This document shows positions 35,326 to 43,853 of a DNA stretch of 64,000 bases, in pieces. Origin of the DNA: Robiginitomaculum sp. (lineage in GTDB: Bacteria > Pseudomonadota > Alphaproteobacteria > Caulobacterales > Maricaulaceae); NCBI GenBank assembly GCA_002733495.1, contig NVVV01000002.1, forward strand, positions 60,861 to 124,860, written 5' to 3'. Numbering within the stretch: position 1 is the first letter of the stretch; each line of letters starts with the position of its first letter. Below the pieces are notes generated by a model. That model saw nothing but the letters and a program-made list of their open reading frames with translations. It had not been told where the DNA came from and ran no database searches. The position numbers were made by a program, and so were the translations under genes.

Positions 35326-35745
35326 ATGACTGCAACTAAACTCATCCCCCCATTCACGTATCAAACAGCAATTGCCAAGGTTCAGGCTGCCGAAGATGGT
35401 TGGAACTCACGGGATCCAACGCGGGTGACCCAAGCCTATAGTGAAAACTCTGAGTGGCGCAATCGCGACCTGTTTTTCACGGGCCGGGCGGCCATCGAAG
35501 CTTTTCTAAGAGATAAATGGGAAAAAGAGTTGGACTACAAACTCATGAAAGAATTGTGGGCCTTTATTGGGAACCGCATTTCTGTGCGCTTTGAATATGA
35601 ATGGAGACATGCAAAAACCGATCAATGGTATCGTACCCATGGAAACGAACACTGGGAGTTCGACGATGACGGCCTGATGCGCCGCCGCGATATGAGCGCC
35701 AATGATATTCCCATCAATGAGACAGACCGCAGGTTGACCCACTAA
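35326..35745 (+). CDS. DUF1348-family NTF2-like protein
   Basis: A 139-residue cytoplasmic NTF2-fold protein. [43 protein letters not shown] and [20 protein letters not shown] match the DUF1348 family closely. No enzymatic activity is established. The start at 35326 removes an unlikely leader from the track ORF; AGGAGCGAG lies 13-15 bases upstream. It stands 25 bp before the cupin gene and probably shares its transcript. Confidence 0.85.
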   Translation: MTATKLIPPFTYQTAIAKVQAAEDGWNSRDPTRVTQAYSENSEWRNRDLFFTGRAAIEAFLRDKWEKELDYKLMKELWAFIGNRISVRFEYEWRHAKTDQWYRTHGNEHWEFDDDGLMRRRDMSANDIPINETDRRLTH

Positions 35746-35769
35746 GATACAAAACAACAGAGGCACAGC

Positions 35770-36426
35770 ATGACCCGTAATTTGAACATGGATTTTAGAA
35801 AGTCGGTTGTTATTAACACCTCAAAAAAGGAATGGGTTCCAAGTCGGCTTCCAGGCGTGGCTCGCAAGATGCTCGAAAGGGAAAGCGCTGAATCGGGCAG
35901 AGCGACAACAATCGTTCGTTATGAGCCAGGAAGTGTATTTTCTACTCATACCCATGAGGGCGGTGAGGAATTTTTTGTTCTGGATGGTGTGTTCTCAGAT
36001 AAAACCGGCGATTTTGGTGCCGGAATGTATGTACGAAACCCTGTTGGTTCCACACACAGTCCTTTCAGCACAGATGGCACACAAATTTTTGTAAAGCTCG
36101 GTCAAATGAAGCCTGATGACCAGAGTTATGTTCGCATTGATACACGTAATGAACAGTGGTTGCCGGGATTGATTGATGGCCTCAGTGTGATGCCCCTTCA
36201 CCAATATGAGGGTGAGCATGTAGCACTTGTGAAATGGCAAGAAGATACGGTCTTCAATAGGCATTCTCATCCTGGAGGAGAGGAAATTCTGGTCATAGAG
36301 GGCGTTTTTGAAGATGAACATGGACGTTATCCAAAGGGTTGCTGGATCAGAAACCCGCCCGGCAGTATGCACACACCCTCTAGTTCAGAAGGTTGTACAA
36401 TCCTCGTCAAGACAGGCCATTTGTAA
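35770..36426 (+). CDS. Double-cupin protein (ChrR cupin-like)
   Basis: A 218-residue protein made of two similar cupin domains. Each holds a metal-site motif: THTHEGGEEFFVLDGVF (about 57-74) and RHSHPGGEEILVIEGVF (about 165-181), with late PVGSTHS and PPGSMHT histidines completing the ligands. This is the cupin fold seen in the C-terminal part of ChrR, here without the zinc anti-sigma domain. It could be a metal-dependent enzyme or a sensor of reactive compounds. Confidence 0.85.
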   Translation: MTRNLNMDFRKSVVINTSKKEWVPSRLPGVARKMLERESAESGRATTIVRYEPGSVFSTHTHEGGEEFFVLDGVFSDKTGDFGAGMYVRNPVGSTHSPFSTDGTQIFVKLGQMKPDDQSYVRIDTRNEQWLPGLIDGLSVMPLHQYEGEHVALVKWQEDTVFNRHSHPGGEEILVIEGVFEDEHGRYPKGCWIRNPPGSMHTPSSSEGCTILVKTGHL

Positions 36427-36491
36427 GACGGGGTAATAGTAATTCTCTTCCCACATCCTACTTATGAATAACGACTTTAAGGAGAAAGCTT

Positions 36492-37469
36492 ATGGGACTT
36501 TTACAGGACGGCGTTTGGCGTGACGATTGGTATGACACCAAATCAACCAAGGGAAAATTTGTTCGCAAGCAGTCCAGCTTTCGAAACTGGGTAACCAAAG
36601 ATGGCGCAGATGGACCAACGGGCGCGGGTGGATTTCAAGCCGAGGCCGGTCGTTATCACCTTTATGTTTCCCATGCCTGCCCCTGGGCACACCGCACCAT
36701 GATTTTTCGGGCCATAAAGGGGCTGGAAGACATGATTTCCATCTCGGTAGTCAACTGGTTCATGCGCGAGAACGGCTGGACGTTTGACCCTGTGGATGGT
36801 GTCATCTCGGATTGCATCCATCAAGCGCAATACATGCATCAGGTCTATACGGCAGCCCAGAGCGACTATAGCGGGCGTGTAACTGTACCGGTCCTTTGGG
36901 ACAAAAAACAGAACACGATTGTTTCCAACGAATCATCGGAAATCATCCGTATGTTCAACGGCGCTTTTGATGATGTTGGTGCCAAGACGGGCGATTATTA
37001 TCCTAAACATTTGCGCACCGAAATTGATACGTTGAATGAGCGCATCTATTCGACCGTCAACAATGGCGTGTACAAAGCTGGCTTCGCCACTACGCAAGAT
37101 GCCTATGAGACTGCGCTTACGCCGCTTTTCGAAACCCTGAACATGCTGGATCAACGACTTGCCACATCGCGATATTTAATGGGCGCAGAAATTACCGAAG
37201 CGGATTGGCGTTTGTTCACTACGCTTGTGCGCTTCGATCCAGTTTATGTTGGACATTTCAAATGTAATCTGAAACGCATTGCCGATTACCCCAATCTTTC
37301 GGGCTATGTGCGTGAACTCTACCAACAACCAGGCGTGGCTGAGACCGTACATATGGATCATATCAAGTCTCATTATTATGGCAGCCATGACATGATTAAC
37401 CCAACCGGCATTGTGCCCGTTGGGCCTGTGCTGGATTTTGACGCACCCCATGATCGCGCTAGCCTCTGA
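36492..37469 (+). CDS. Glutathionyl-hydroquinone reductase-like GST (YqjG/ECM4)
   Basis: A 325-residue xi-class glutathione transferase. The active-site motif HACPWAHR puts the catalytic cysteine at 63, and NESSEIIRMFN and the C-terminal helical domain (ADWRLFTTLVRFDPVYVGHFKCN) are typical. The family removes glutathione from glutathionyl-hydroquinones. The context of hydrolase, cupin and flavoprotein genes suggests detoxification of aromatic or quinone compounds. GGAG lies 9-12 bases before the start. Confidence 0.92.
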   Translation: MGLLQDGVWRDDWYDTKSTKGKFVRKQSSFRNWVTKDGADGPTGAGGFQAEAGRYHLYVSHACPWAHRTMIFRAIKGLEDMISISVVNWFMRENGWTFDPVDGVISDCIHQAQYMHQVYTAAQSDYSGRVTVPVLWDKKQNTIVSNESSEIIRMFNGAFDDVGAKTGDYYPKHLRTEIDTLNERIYSTVNNGVYKAGFATTQDAYETALTPLFETLNMLDQRLATSRYLMGAEITEADWRLFTTLVRFDPVYVGHFKCNLKRIADYPNLSGYVRELYQQPGVAETVHMDHIKSHYYGSHDMINPTGIVPVGPVLDFDAPHDRASL

Positions 37470-37506
37470 CCCCCTAGGTAAAACCCCCTAGGTATAAAAC
37501 CGAATT
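37470..37506 (+). promoter_or_regulatory. CCTAGG-type promoter motif, copy 2 (tandem)
   Basis: Two CCCCCTAGGTA units occur in tandem (37470-37480 and 37484-37494). The second continues as TAAAACCGAATT exactly as in copy 1 at 34.2 kb. It starts 95 bp before the hydrolase ATG. The two copies and the conserved distance make chance similarity unlikely. Confidence 0.7.
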
Positions 37507-37579
37507 CTCTCCCAATCGAGCTTGAGTTATTTTTCAGCACCATTGCAAACCCGCGATGGCAAATAAGCTGGAGGATTAA

Positions 37580-38614
37580 ATGACAAGCACTGCCCTGACC
37601 CTGTACAACCCAAAGCCAAAGCCGCGCAAGTTACGGTTGTTACGCTTGGCATCAGCCGCCGTTATCGCCTCAACATTGGCAATGACCATGATGACAGTGC
37701 CGCAAACGGCACAAGCAGAAACGACCATCTCGGCGGAAGTTCGTGAAAATTCTGTTTTTTACAAAAACATAAAAATAGATGGTATTTCAATCGCGTATCG
37801 TGAAGCTGGTGACCCGGCAAAACCAACCATCTTGCTTTTACACGGCTTTCCCACTTCTTCACAAATGTTTCGTAATCTGATCCCGGTACTGGCGGAAAAA
37901 TACCATGTATTGGCCCCGGATTATCCAGGTTACGGCGCCAGTGACATGCCATCCCGCGAGGCGTTTGAATACAGTTTTGCCAATTTTGCCAACGTCGTAG
38001 AAGGCTTTGTAGACGCCAAGAAGGTGTCTTCATACGCGCTCTATCTGATGGATTATGGCGCACCTGTCGGCTACCGCCTGTTTGCCAAAAACCCAGAACG
38101 AGTTACCGGTTTCATTATCCAGAACGGCAATGCTTATGAAGAAGGCTTGCTTGAGTTTTGGGAGCCCATCAAGGCCTATTGGAACGAACCAAATGCAAAA
38201 AATCGCGATGCCTTACGTGGCCTGCTGACGATTGACGCCACCAAATGGCAATACACCCATGGAGTGGGCAATGTCGATAAAATTAGCCCCGACACTTGGC
38301 ACACAGACCAATACCTTCTGGACCGCGAAGGCAATAATGACATTCAACTGGATATGTTTCTAAGCTATGCCAGCAATGTTGATGAATATCCCTCTTGGCA
38401 GGGCTTATTCAGAGAGTTTCAGCCACCTGCGCTGATCGTCTGGGGTAAGAATGACCATATTTTTCCTGCCGATGGCGCCCATCCCTACAAGCGTGATCTG
38501 AACAATGTTGAGTTTCACCTTTTGGACACTGGCCATTTCGCCCTTGAAGAATATGGCGATGAGATCGGCACAGAAATTCTTGATTTTCTGGACAGAGAAG
38601 TCACAAAAAACTGA
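37580..38614 (+). CDS. Exported alpha/beta hydrolase (epoxide hydrolase/dehalogenase-like)
   Basis: 344 residues from an ATG following TGGAGGA. A long N-terminal region with a hydrophobic helix (about 23-46, ending AQA) suggests export. The hydrolase core shows [10 protein letters not shown] (oxyanion HG), the nucleophile position MDYGAPVG (Asp158), and a late [12 protein letters not shown] with the catalytic His. An Asp nucleophile points to epoxide hydrolase or haloalkane dehalogenase chemistry rather than an esterase. It is the first gene after CCTAGG motif copy 2. Confidence 0.85.
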   Translation: MTSTALTLYNPKPKPRKLRLLRLASAAVIASTLAMTMMTVPQTAQAETTISAEVRENSVFYKNIKIDGISIAYREAGDPAKPTILLLHGFPTSSQMFRNLIPVLAEKYHVLAPDYPGYGASDMPSREAFEYSFANFANVVEGFVDAKKVSSYALYLMDYGAPVGYRLFAKNPERVTGFIIQNGNAYEEGLLEFWEPIKAYWNEPNAKNRDALRGLLTIDATKWQYTHGVGNVDKISPDTWHTDQYLLDREGNNDIQLDMFLSYASNVDEYPSWQGLFREFQPPALIVWGKNDHIFPADGAHPYKRDLNNVEFHLLDTGHFALEEYGDEIGTEILDFLDREVTKN

Positions 38615-38631
38615 GTACCTACATGGGATTA

Positions 38632-38653
38632 GGGCGCATCAATTGGTGCGCCC
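38632..38653 (+). terminator. Hairpin between hydrolase and oxidase genes
   Basis: GGGCGCA (38632-38638) pairs with TGCGCCC (38647-38653) around an 8-nt loop. Only a short ATATTTC follows, so it may be a weak terminator or an RNA-stabilising hairpin between two cotranscribed genes. Confidence 0.4.
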
Positions 38654-38677
38654 ATATTTCAGTTCATGGAGAATGTT

Positions 38678-39319
38678 ATGGCCCGCGCCTTTGCAAAGAT
38701 CGCCTTCACACCCTCGGTTCGTAAAGAGCAGGAGCGTCTTGGCTCTGCTGATGCTTATGCCAAGTGGCTTTCACCAGAAATATCCGGAGGTGAGAAATTA
38801 ACCGAGGCAGAGGCTTTGTTTATCGCTGAGCGTGATGGGTTCTACCAAGCCAGTGTTTCCGAGACCGGCTGGCCCTATGTGCAGTTTCGCGGTGGACCGC
38901 GCGGGTTTACTAAAGTGCTGGATGAGAGAACCATTGCTTATGCCGATTTTCGCGGCAATCGTCAGTATGTAAGCGTTGGCAACTTATCCAAAGACGATCG
39001 TATTTCACTGATTTTGATGGATTATCCCAACCGGCGCCGCTTAAAGGTCTGGGGCCGGGCAAAACTGGTTAATATTGAGGACGATCCTGAACTGGTTGCA
39101 CAGCTTCATGACGAGAGTTATCGCGCACGCCCCCAACGAGCGGTCATCATCACAATTGAGGCGTTTGACTGGAATTGCCCACAGCATATTCCGCAACGCA
39201 TGACGATCGAAGAATTAGAACACCATTTGGCCCCATTGTACGAAAAGATTGCGGACTTATCTGCTCAAAACGGGAAATTGCAAAAATCTATTGAAAAATA
39301 TCAAAATCAGTCAAGTTAG
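38678..39319 (+). CDS. Pyridoxamine 5'-phosphate oxidase-family flavoprotein
   Basis: 213 residues from ATG 38678, which follows GGAGAATG. The split-barrel FMN-binding fold is recognisable from FIAERDGFYQASVSETGWPYVQFRGGPRGF, the FRGNRQYVSVGNL strand-turn and MDYPNRRRLKVWGRAKL. The C-terminal 30 residues form a coiled-coil helix. Members reduce quinone-like or F420/FMN-linked substrates or are uncharacterised. It closes the cluster that began with the kinase. Confidence 0.82.
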   Translation: MARAFAKIAFTPSVRKEQERLGSADAYAKWLSPEISGGEKLTEAEALFIAERDGFYQASVSETGWPYVQFRGGPRGFTKVLDERTIAYADFRGNRQYVSVGNLSKDDRISLILMDYPNRRRLKVWGRAKLVNIEDDPELVAQLHDESYRARPQRAVIITIEAFDWNCPQHIPQRMTIEELEHHLAPLYEKIADLSAQNGKLQKSIEKYQNQSS

Positions 39320-40079
39320 TTTTCTAAACTCACGCGATTGTCCGTCTTCATATGAAGTGGAACATCTCTTTCATCTTGACCTCAGTGGAGAAAAAGATGG
39401 GTATTTCCACACCGCTCAAATCGACTTTAATCTGACAGTGCGGACTTAGGTTGCCATTTTAGTCTAACAATGTCGCTTTGCGTTCTTTTTGATAAAAAGT
39501 CGACGATTTTGAAACTTGACCGAATCTATTTCCTGCAACCCCCATATTCTGAAAAACATCTTGCCACTGACGGCTGGACGCATGAGAGAAGCTGGGCGCT
39601 TTGATTGTGGGATAAATATTTTCCTAGAAATGATCTAAGCCCAGTGCTTCAGACGTATAAAATGCTTTTGCATCCAAACTGGTTTGTGGAATATATCCAG
39701 TTTCTGGTGAGACGGAATGGTGGTGTGCGTAGTCATCGGCGAACCGGCCTCACGCCTGAGATTCCCTGTTAACAGGGAAAATACAGGGAAATATTGTAAT
39801 TTTGGATCAAATTGCGATTTTTACTCTTAAATACCCTCATTGTTTCCGCGTCATACAAGGTAAATTCCCTAAAGTTCATAACAAGGAATTTTGTCAAATA
39901 AACAAGGTAATGATTCCTCTTATCAGGGAACGGAGTGCGCCCGGATTTCCTGTGAGTTTTTGTCAGACGATGCCCAGTATCGCAAAGGGCACTTTCTCAA
40001 TGAAAACAACTACAACTTGTATTTTGAGAAAGCCTGTGTTACCGACAAACAATCACATTGAATAACTTCGGGGGTTTTC
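39320..40079. other. 760-bp gene-poor boundary region
   Basis: No intact gene was found; track ORFs 39249..39449 and 39802..40065 lack domains and ribosome binding sites. The left part is patchy and AT-rich. A minus-strand stub without start (39749-39624, reading ...DDYAHHHSVSPETGYIP...LGLDHF then stop) looks like the decayed end of a gene. The right part holds repeated CAGGGAA/TTCCCT elements around a palindrome at 39762. The stretch marks the left border of the AT-richer island. Confidence 0.5.
39762..39779. repeat. 18-bp palindrome with nearby CAGGGAA repeats
   Basis: TTCCCTGTTAACAGGGAA is a perfect palindrome. Further CAGGGAA copies occur at about 39783 and 39922, and a TTCCCT copy in the opposite direction at about 39866. 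I associate similar arrays in Alphaproteobacteria with recombinase-bearing islands, from memory only. Confidence 0.6.
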
Positions 40080-40460
40080 ATGGGACAACAGAGAGATAAA
40101 GCATTCACGGATGCGTTTCATTTTTTGGTGGAACATCGAGGAGTGGAGGCGGAACAAAAGCTTGTTGCTAAACTGTCTCTACACAGGTTTTCAGAATTGA
40201 TCGGAGGAAACGAGCCAACGTTCAGTGAGACAGTGGTGATCGCTGAAATACTAAACGTTCCGGTTTCTTCATTTCAAAAGTGCAAACCATCACCTGCCCC
40301 TGAGTTGGAAATCGCTTTTGCAGAATTGATGTATGTTGGCTGCCAAATGCCAAAAAGGCAAAGAACCGAATTAGCAGTAAAAATTTTGGAACTTATCCAT
40401 CCGGACTCAGAAGAGGTTTCGAGCATTCTTAAATTCAAAAAAGTACCGTCAGTAAATTAA
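40080..40460 (+). CDS. Small HTH-like protein, first gene of the TIR-like operon
   Basis: A 126-residue protein not assigned to a family. The middle part (LSLHRFSELIGGNEPTFSETVVIAEILNVPVSSFQKC, about 42-78) has the helix pattern of a Cro/XRE-type DNA-binding fold; the ends are helical and charged. GGGGG precedes the ATG. It lies 18 bp before the TIR-like/TPR gene and is likely its operon partner and regulator, or an antitoxin-like partner. Base composition is lower in G+C than the flanking genes. Confidence 0.55.
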   Translation: MGQQRDKAFTDAFHFLVEHRGVEAEQKLVAKLSLHRFSELIGGNEPTFSETVVIAEILNVPVSSFQKCKPSPAPELEIAFAELMYVGCQMPKRQRTELAVKILELIHPDSEEVSSILKFKKVPSVN

Positions 40461-40478
40461 AGGTCGAGTATTAAAAAA

Positions 40479-42521
40479 ATGCGACCCCACCTCCTTATTA
40501 CATGCGCTCCCCAAGATGAAAAAAGAGCTTTGGCTCTGTGGTCTGCTCTAAATCAATTAGGGGCGGAAACAGACTTGTGGCCTATACAAGAATTAGAATT
40601 TGATGCGCTGTCCGATGTAGGAATTGAAACCTCGATTTCCCACCTGATTGTTTTATGTTCCCCTGCTGCCGCTGACAATTTCAGCGTCAGCCGCGCTATC
40701 AACGCTTTCTTGGATAAAAGACAACGTAGCGAAATATTTTCTATACTAACTTCATCAATGCAAACATCTGACGGAATGGCCTCCAGTTATCCGGCGATGC
40801 TCCGGCAAGAATGGCGTGGCGGGCGGTTGCATCCTACAAAACCAATAGAACCGATCGCTGATTTAAGATCAGGCTCTGAATCCCCGACCAAAGTTGCCTA
40901 CAAAATTCTACGCGCTGCTGGCATAAAACCTGCTCAAAAGAAATGGACAATTTCACCAACAATCGGACGCATTTCTGTTGCCGCTGGATTGGCCCTTATT
41001 CTCCTTTCAACATCGGCCGCTGTGGTAGAATTTAACACTGTCAAAAAGGTGCGTCAGGAGGCAGCTTTGTCCGAGCAATTTGCGGTTGGCCTACTCGGTA
41101 AACTTGAAAGTAAACTTTCTAGCAAATCTCGCCGTGAAGTATTCTCCATTTTGGGCACTGACATCATAAACACCGCGCAAAGCAAAAATTGGGTAAATTT
41201 GTCTGGTGATGAATTGGGCAGGTTAGGCAAGCTTCTACATGTGGTGGGGGATGCGCGAACAACTGATGGAAATGTTGAAGGCGCGATAGAAGCGCTTACA
41301 TTAGCCAAGAAAGTTACCGGACAGCTGTTGGCCCGGTCACCAAATGACCTGGAGCGATTGTATGATCATTCTCAGTCGGTATTCTGGCTGGGCAATAACG
41401 CACTAACTTTAGGAAAGTATGTACAAGCTAAAGAGTCTTTTAGGGAATACTCCAAGTACAGCGAAAAACTCGTTTTAGAGGAACCCAGAAATCAGAAATA
41501 TCAAGCAGAACTGGCATATTCAAATAGCAATAATGGCATTGTTTTGTTGTACAATGGACAGGCCAACTTGGCGCTTGAACAATTTAGTCAAGCGATACAA
41601 ATGTATGGCAACGGTCTGATAGATATAGGGTTGGTCAAGGGGGACAGTTTGGCAAATGCCTATTCTTGGGCAGCAATTGCTTCAATTGCATCCGGCAACC
41701 TTAGAAAGGCAACCATTTTTCACAAACACGAAGAACAAATTTGGACTGGACTTCTAGAAGTCACGCCCAATAGTCGATCCCGACAAATGAAGTTCGCAAG
41801 CTCACTGATAAGAAGAGCATCGGTATTTGGCGATATGGGAGAGCTTTCAAAAGCTAAAGAAATTCTCCAACGCGCTGACCAAATCTTAGCGCACCTCTCA
41901 AAATCGTATCCCACCGATAAGCGAATTCAGCGTAAAAAATTGGCAGTTATGAGAGACCGGGCTCGTATTGACCTCTGGCAAAATAAACCCCTAAATGCAC
42001 TGCTGGCAAATACGATTGCCCAAAACATTCGTATCAGAGATGGAAATGCAATTGCGGATTATAATAGAGATTTTGAAACAGGAATTATCGATCTTTTAAA
42101 CGCCCGAATCGCATACGCTTCAAAGGAGTTTGAAAAAGCCCATACCCTTTCTGTCCTAGCTACAGCGAATTTCGAAAGAAATGTTCACAAAGGACAACTC
42201 TTTAGACGACATTTTGTTGCTGAAGCATTGTACGTACAAGGAGAAATTCTGCTGGCATTAGGCCGAGCAGATCAAGCTAATCGCGCTTGGATTACCGGTT
42301 TTTCCTACATAAAGAATACACCACCTGACCATAGTTTACGAGAAGACGATACGCGAGCCAAACTCTTGCAAAGATTGGGTAATGTAAAAGAAGCTGCCAG
42401 CCTCAGGGTAAAACTGGAACGCGCTGGATATCACCGAAAAGAATCTATGCCGTTCACCAATGAAATTGAGGAACTTTCTTCCAGTATAGCGCACTTACAA
42501 AAAGGAGAACTAAATGACTGA
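40479..42521 (+). CDS. TIR-like / transmembrane / TPR protein
   Basis: A 680-residue three-part protein. Residues 1-about 115 resemble a TIR domain (LLITCAPQDEKRALALWSALNQLG; SISHLIVLCSPAAADNFSVSRAI). The position that in TIR NADases carries Glu (WxxxE-like) reads FSVSRAI, so NAD cleavage is doubtful. One membrane helix spans about 162-184 (GRISVAAGLALILLSTSAA). Residues about 220-650 form tetratricopeptide-like helix pairs (LYNGQANLALEQFSQAIQMYG; ALGRADQANRAWITGF). A cytoplasmic signalling head with an outer protein-binding arm is inferred. It overlaps the next gene by 8 bp. Confidence 0.7.
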   Translation: MRPHLLITCAPQDEKRALALWSALNQLGAETDLWPIQELEFDALSDVGIETSISHLIVLCSPAAADNFSVSRAINAFLDKRQRSEIFSILTSSMQTSDGMASSYPAMLRQEWRGGRLHPTKPIEPIADLRSGSESPTKVAYKILRAAGIKPAQKKWTISPTIGRISVAAGLALILLSTSAAVVEFNTVKKVRQEAALSEQFAVGLLGKLESKLSSKSRREVFSILGTDIINTAQSKNWVNLSGDELGRLGKLLHVVGDARTTDGNVEGAIEALTLAKKVTGQLLARSPNDLERLYDHSQSVFWLGNNALTLGKYVQAKESFREYSKYSEKLVLEEPRNQKYQAELAYSNSNNGIVLLYNGQANLALEQFSQAIQMYGNGLIDIGLVKGDSLANAYSWAAIASIASGNLRKATIFHKHEEQIWTGLLEVTPNSRSRQMKFASSLIRRASVFGDMGELSKAKEILQRADQILAHLSKSYPTDKRIQRKKLAVMRDRARIDLWQNKPLNALLANTIAQNIRIRDGNAIADYNRDFETGIIDLLNARIAYASKEFEKAHTLSVLATANFERNVHKGQLFRRHFVAEALYVQGEILLALGRADQANRAWITGFSYIKNTPPDHSLREDDTRAKLLQRLGNVKEAASLRVKLERAGYHRKESMPFTNEIEELSSSIAHLQKGELND

Positions 42522-42960
42522 TCACCGAGGACAAATATTGTTTAAGTCTGCCGGATTCACTGGCGTTGATATTCGGCATATTGCGGTAAGGGTGTACCCA
42601 TATTCAGAAATTAAAGACGGCAAACTTGTTGAAGCGCATCGCGTCTATATTGGCAGTAAAAAAGGAGACATAAGAGCCTCTACCCCCACTGATTACATCT
42701 TTGTATGTGCAAGCAAGGATTGGGTTTTTCATGAGTTCGAATTGGCGAATGAGAAATGGCCTGGGCTGGCACTTTTTCCAAAAAGCGGTGATTATTCCTT
42801 GAAATTCGGAGATGCACAGCAAAAGAGTGTCCTTTTGCATGATAATTGCAAAGTGTTCTATACGCACCGGTATCAGATCATACTGCGAAACACAAAAACC
42901 GGTGAACTTGCCTCTTGCGATCCAGATGCGGGCAGCGATGATGACGAAGGAGAAGTATAA
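42514..42960 (+). CDS. Unknown small protein of the TIR-like operon
   Basis: A 148-residue protein without recognised family. It is rich in alternating strand patterns (RHIAVRVYPYSEIK; YQIILRNTKTGELAS) and ends in a strongly acidic tail (DPDAGSDDDEGEV). No signal peptide is present. Its start overlaps the TIR-like gene's stop by 8 bp, so both are made together and probably act together. Confidence 0.6.
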   Translation: MTDHRGQILFKSAGFTGVDIRHIAVRVYPYSEIKDGKLVEAHRVYIGSKKGDIRASTPTDYIFVCASKDWVFHEFELANEKWPGLALFPKSGDYSLKFGDAQQKSVLLHDNCKVFYTHRYQIILRNTKTGELASCDPDAGSDDDEGEV

Positions 42961-42961
42961 C

Positions 42962-43426
42962 TTGAAACGACCAGACCAAAAACCTAAGCAGAAGGCCTCT
43001 ACAAACGTACGGTCGGCAACTGATGTTGATCGCATTGTTGGTCTGAGATTGGGTCTGGCCAGAAAACTTCGTGGCCTGACTCAAACTTCACTTGGTGATT
43101 TGGTTGGTGTCCAATTTCAACAGATTCAAAAATATGAGAGCGGGGGAAATAGAATTCCGGCATCTCGCCTTTATAAAATTGCAAAAACCCTTCAATTACC
43201 TATCACATATTTTTTCCCAACAGATGATATCAATCAGCAGGAATTTGAAGACATATTTATGTCGCTAAAAAAGCTAAAACTGAAAGATGCCCAAAGCGTT
43301 TTGGAGGGCTTGGATCGAAGCGATGAGAAAACAAGGAAGCACATTGTTGAATTGGTAGCGATAATTGCTGATAAAAAAGCGCTTAGCAAAGGTCCGGTGG
43401 GCATTGTCAAATTAAAACGCCCTTGA
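42962..43426 (+). CDS. XRE-family regulator
   Basis: About 154 residues if the TTG at 42962 is used (AAGGAG lies 10 bp upstream); ATG codons at 42935/42938 inside the preceding gene are the alternative. A classical XRE helix-turn-helix is present: LARKLRGLTQTSLGDLVGVQFQQIQKYESGGNRIPASRLYKIAKTL, followed by a helical C-terminus. It closes the four-gene operon and probably controls it. Similar single-domain regulators are common in Alphaproteobacteria. Confidence 0.8.
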   Translation: MKRPDQKPKQKASTNVRSATDVDRIVGLRLGLARKLRGLTQTSLGDLVGVQFQQIQKYESGGNRIPASRLYKIAKTLQLPITYFFPTDDINQQEFEDIFMSLKKLKLKDAQSVLEGLDRSDEKTRKHIVELVAIIADKKALSKGPVGIVKLKRP

Positions 43427-43431
43427 GCACG

Positions 43432-43653
43432 AAACCTGCATTTCGTCCGGTTTGAGAATGATAAATCCGTTCCTCTATTTCAAAACTTCACTCGAGATCA
43501 TCCGCCTTGCAGTGATGATGTACATTCGCTTTCCACTTTCACTACGTAATGTTGAGGATTTGCTGCACGAACGTGGGATAGACATCACGCACGAGACCGT
43601 GAGGTTTTGGTGGAACAGATTTGTCATTCTCAAACCGGACGAAATGCAGGTTT
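43432..43653. mobile_element. 222-bp mini-element with 42-bp inverted repeats and an IS6 transposase start
   Basis: Ends 43432-43473 and 43653-43612 are inverted copies of 42 bp with two mismatches, each beginning AAACCTGCATTTCGTCCGG. Between them lies the N-terminal part of an IS6-type transposase (SLEIIRLAVMMYIRFPLSLRNVEDLL), without catalytic residues. It looks like an internally deleted, non-autonomous derivative. No target duplication was found on the flanks. Confidence 0.7.
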
Positions 43654-43853
43654 GGCGCTTAAGTTGTCAACGGCGGAGCAAAAACCGGCCATTCGGCGGC
43701 GTAAAAGAAGGCCACTTGGCGACGGGGTAATTTGTTTCTAGAGACGACAGCAGCCTTTTCCGGTGGAACTGACCGGAGGGCGGGCTTGGCCGCCCGTAGG
43801 GCAGGTTCACCGGAAAAGGCATACATCTATTTACGGGGTGGCCTGAGGCCGGT

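Noticed and set aside
40479-40830. Calling the TIR-like domain an active NADase
   Set aside because: The expected glutamate of the WxxxE-like motif is not seen, so catalysis was not claimed.
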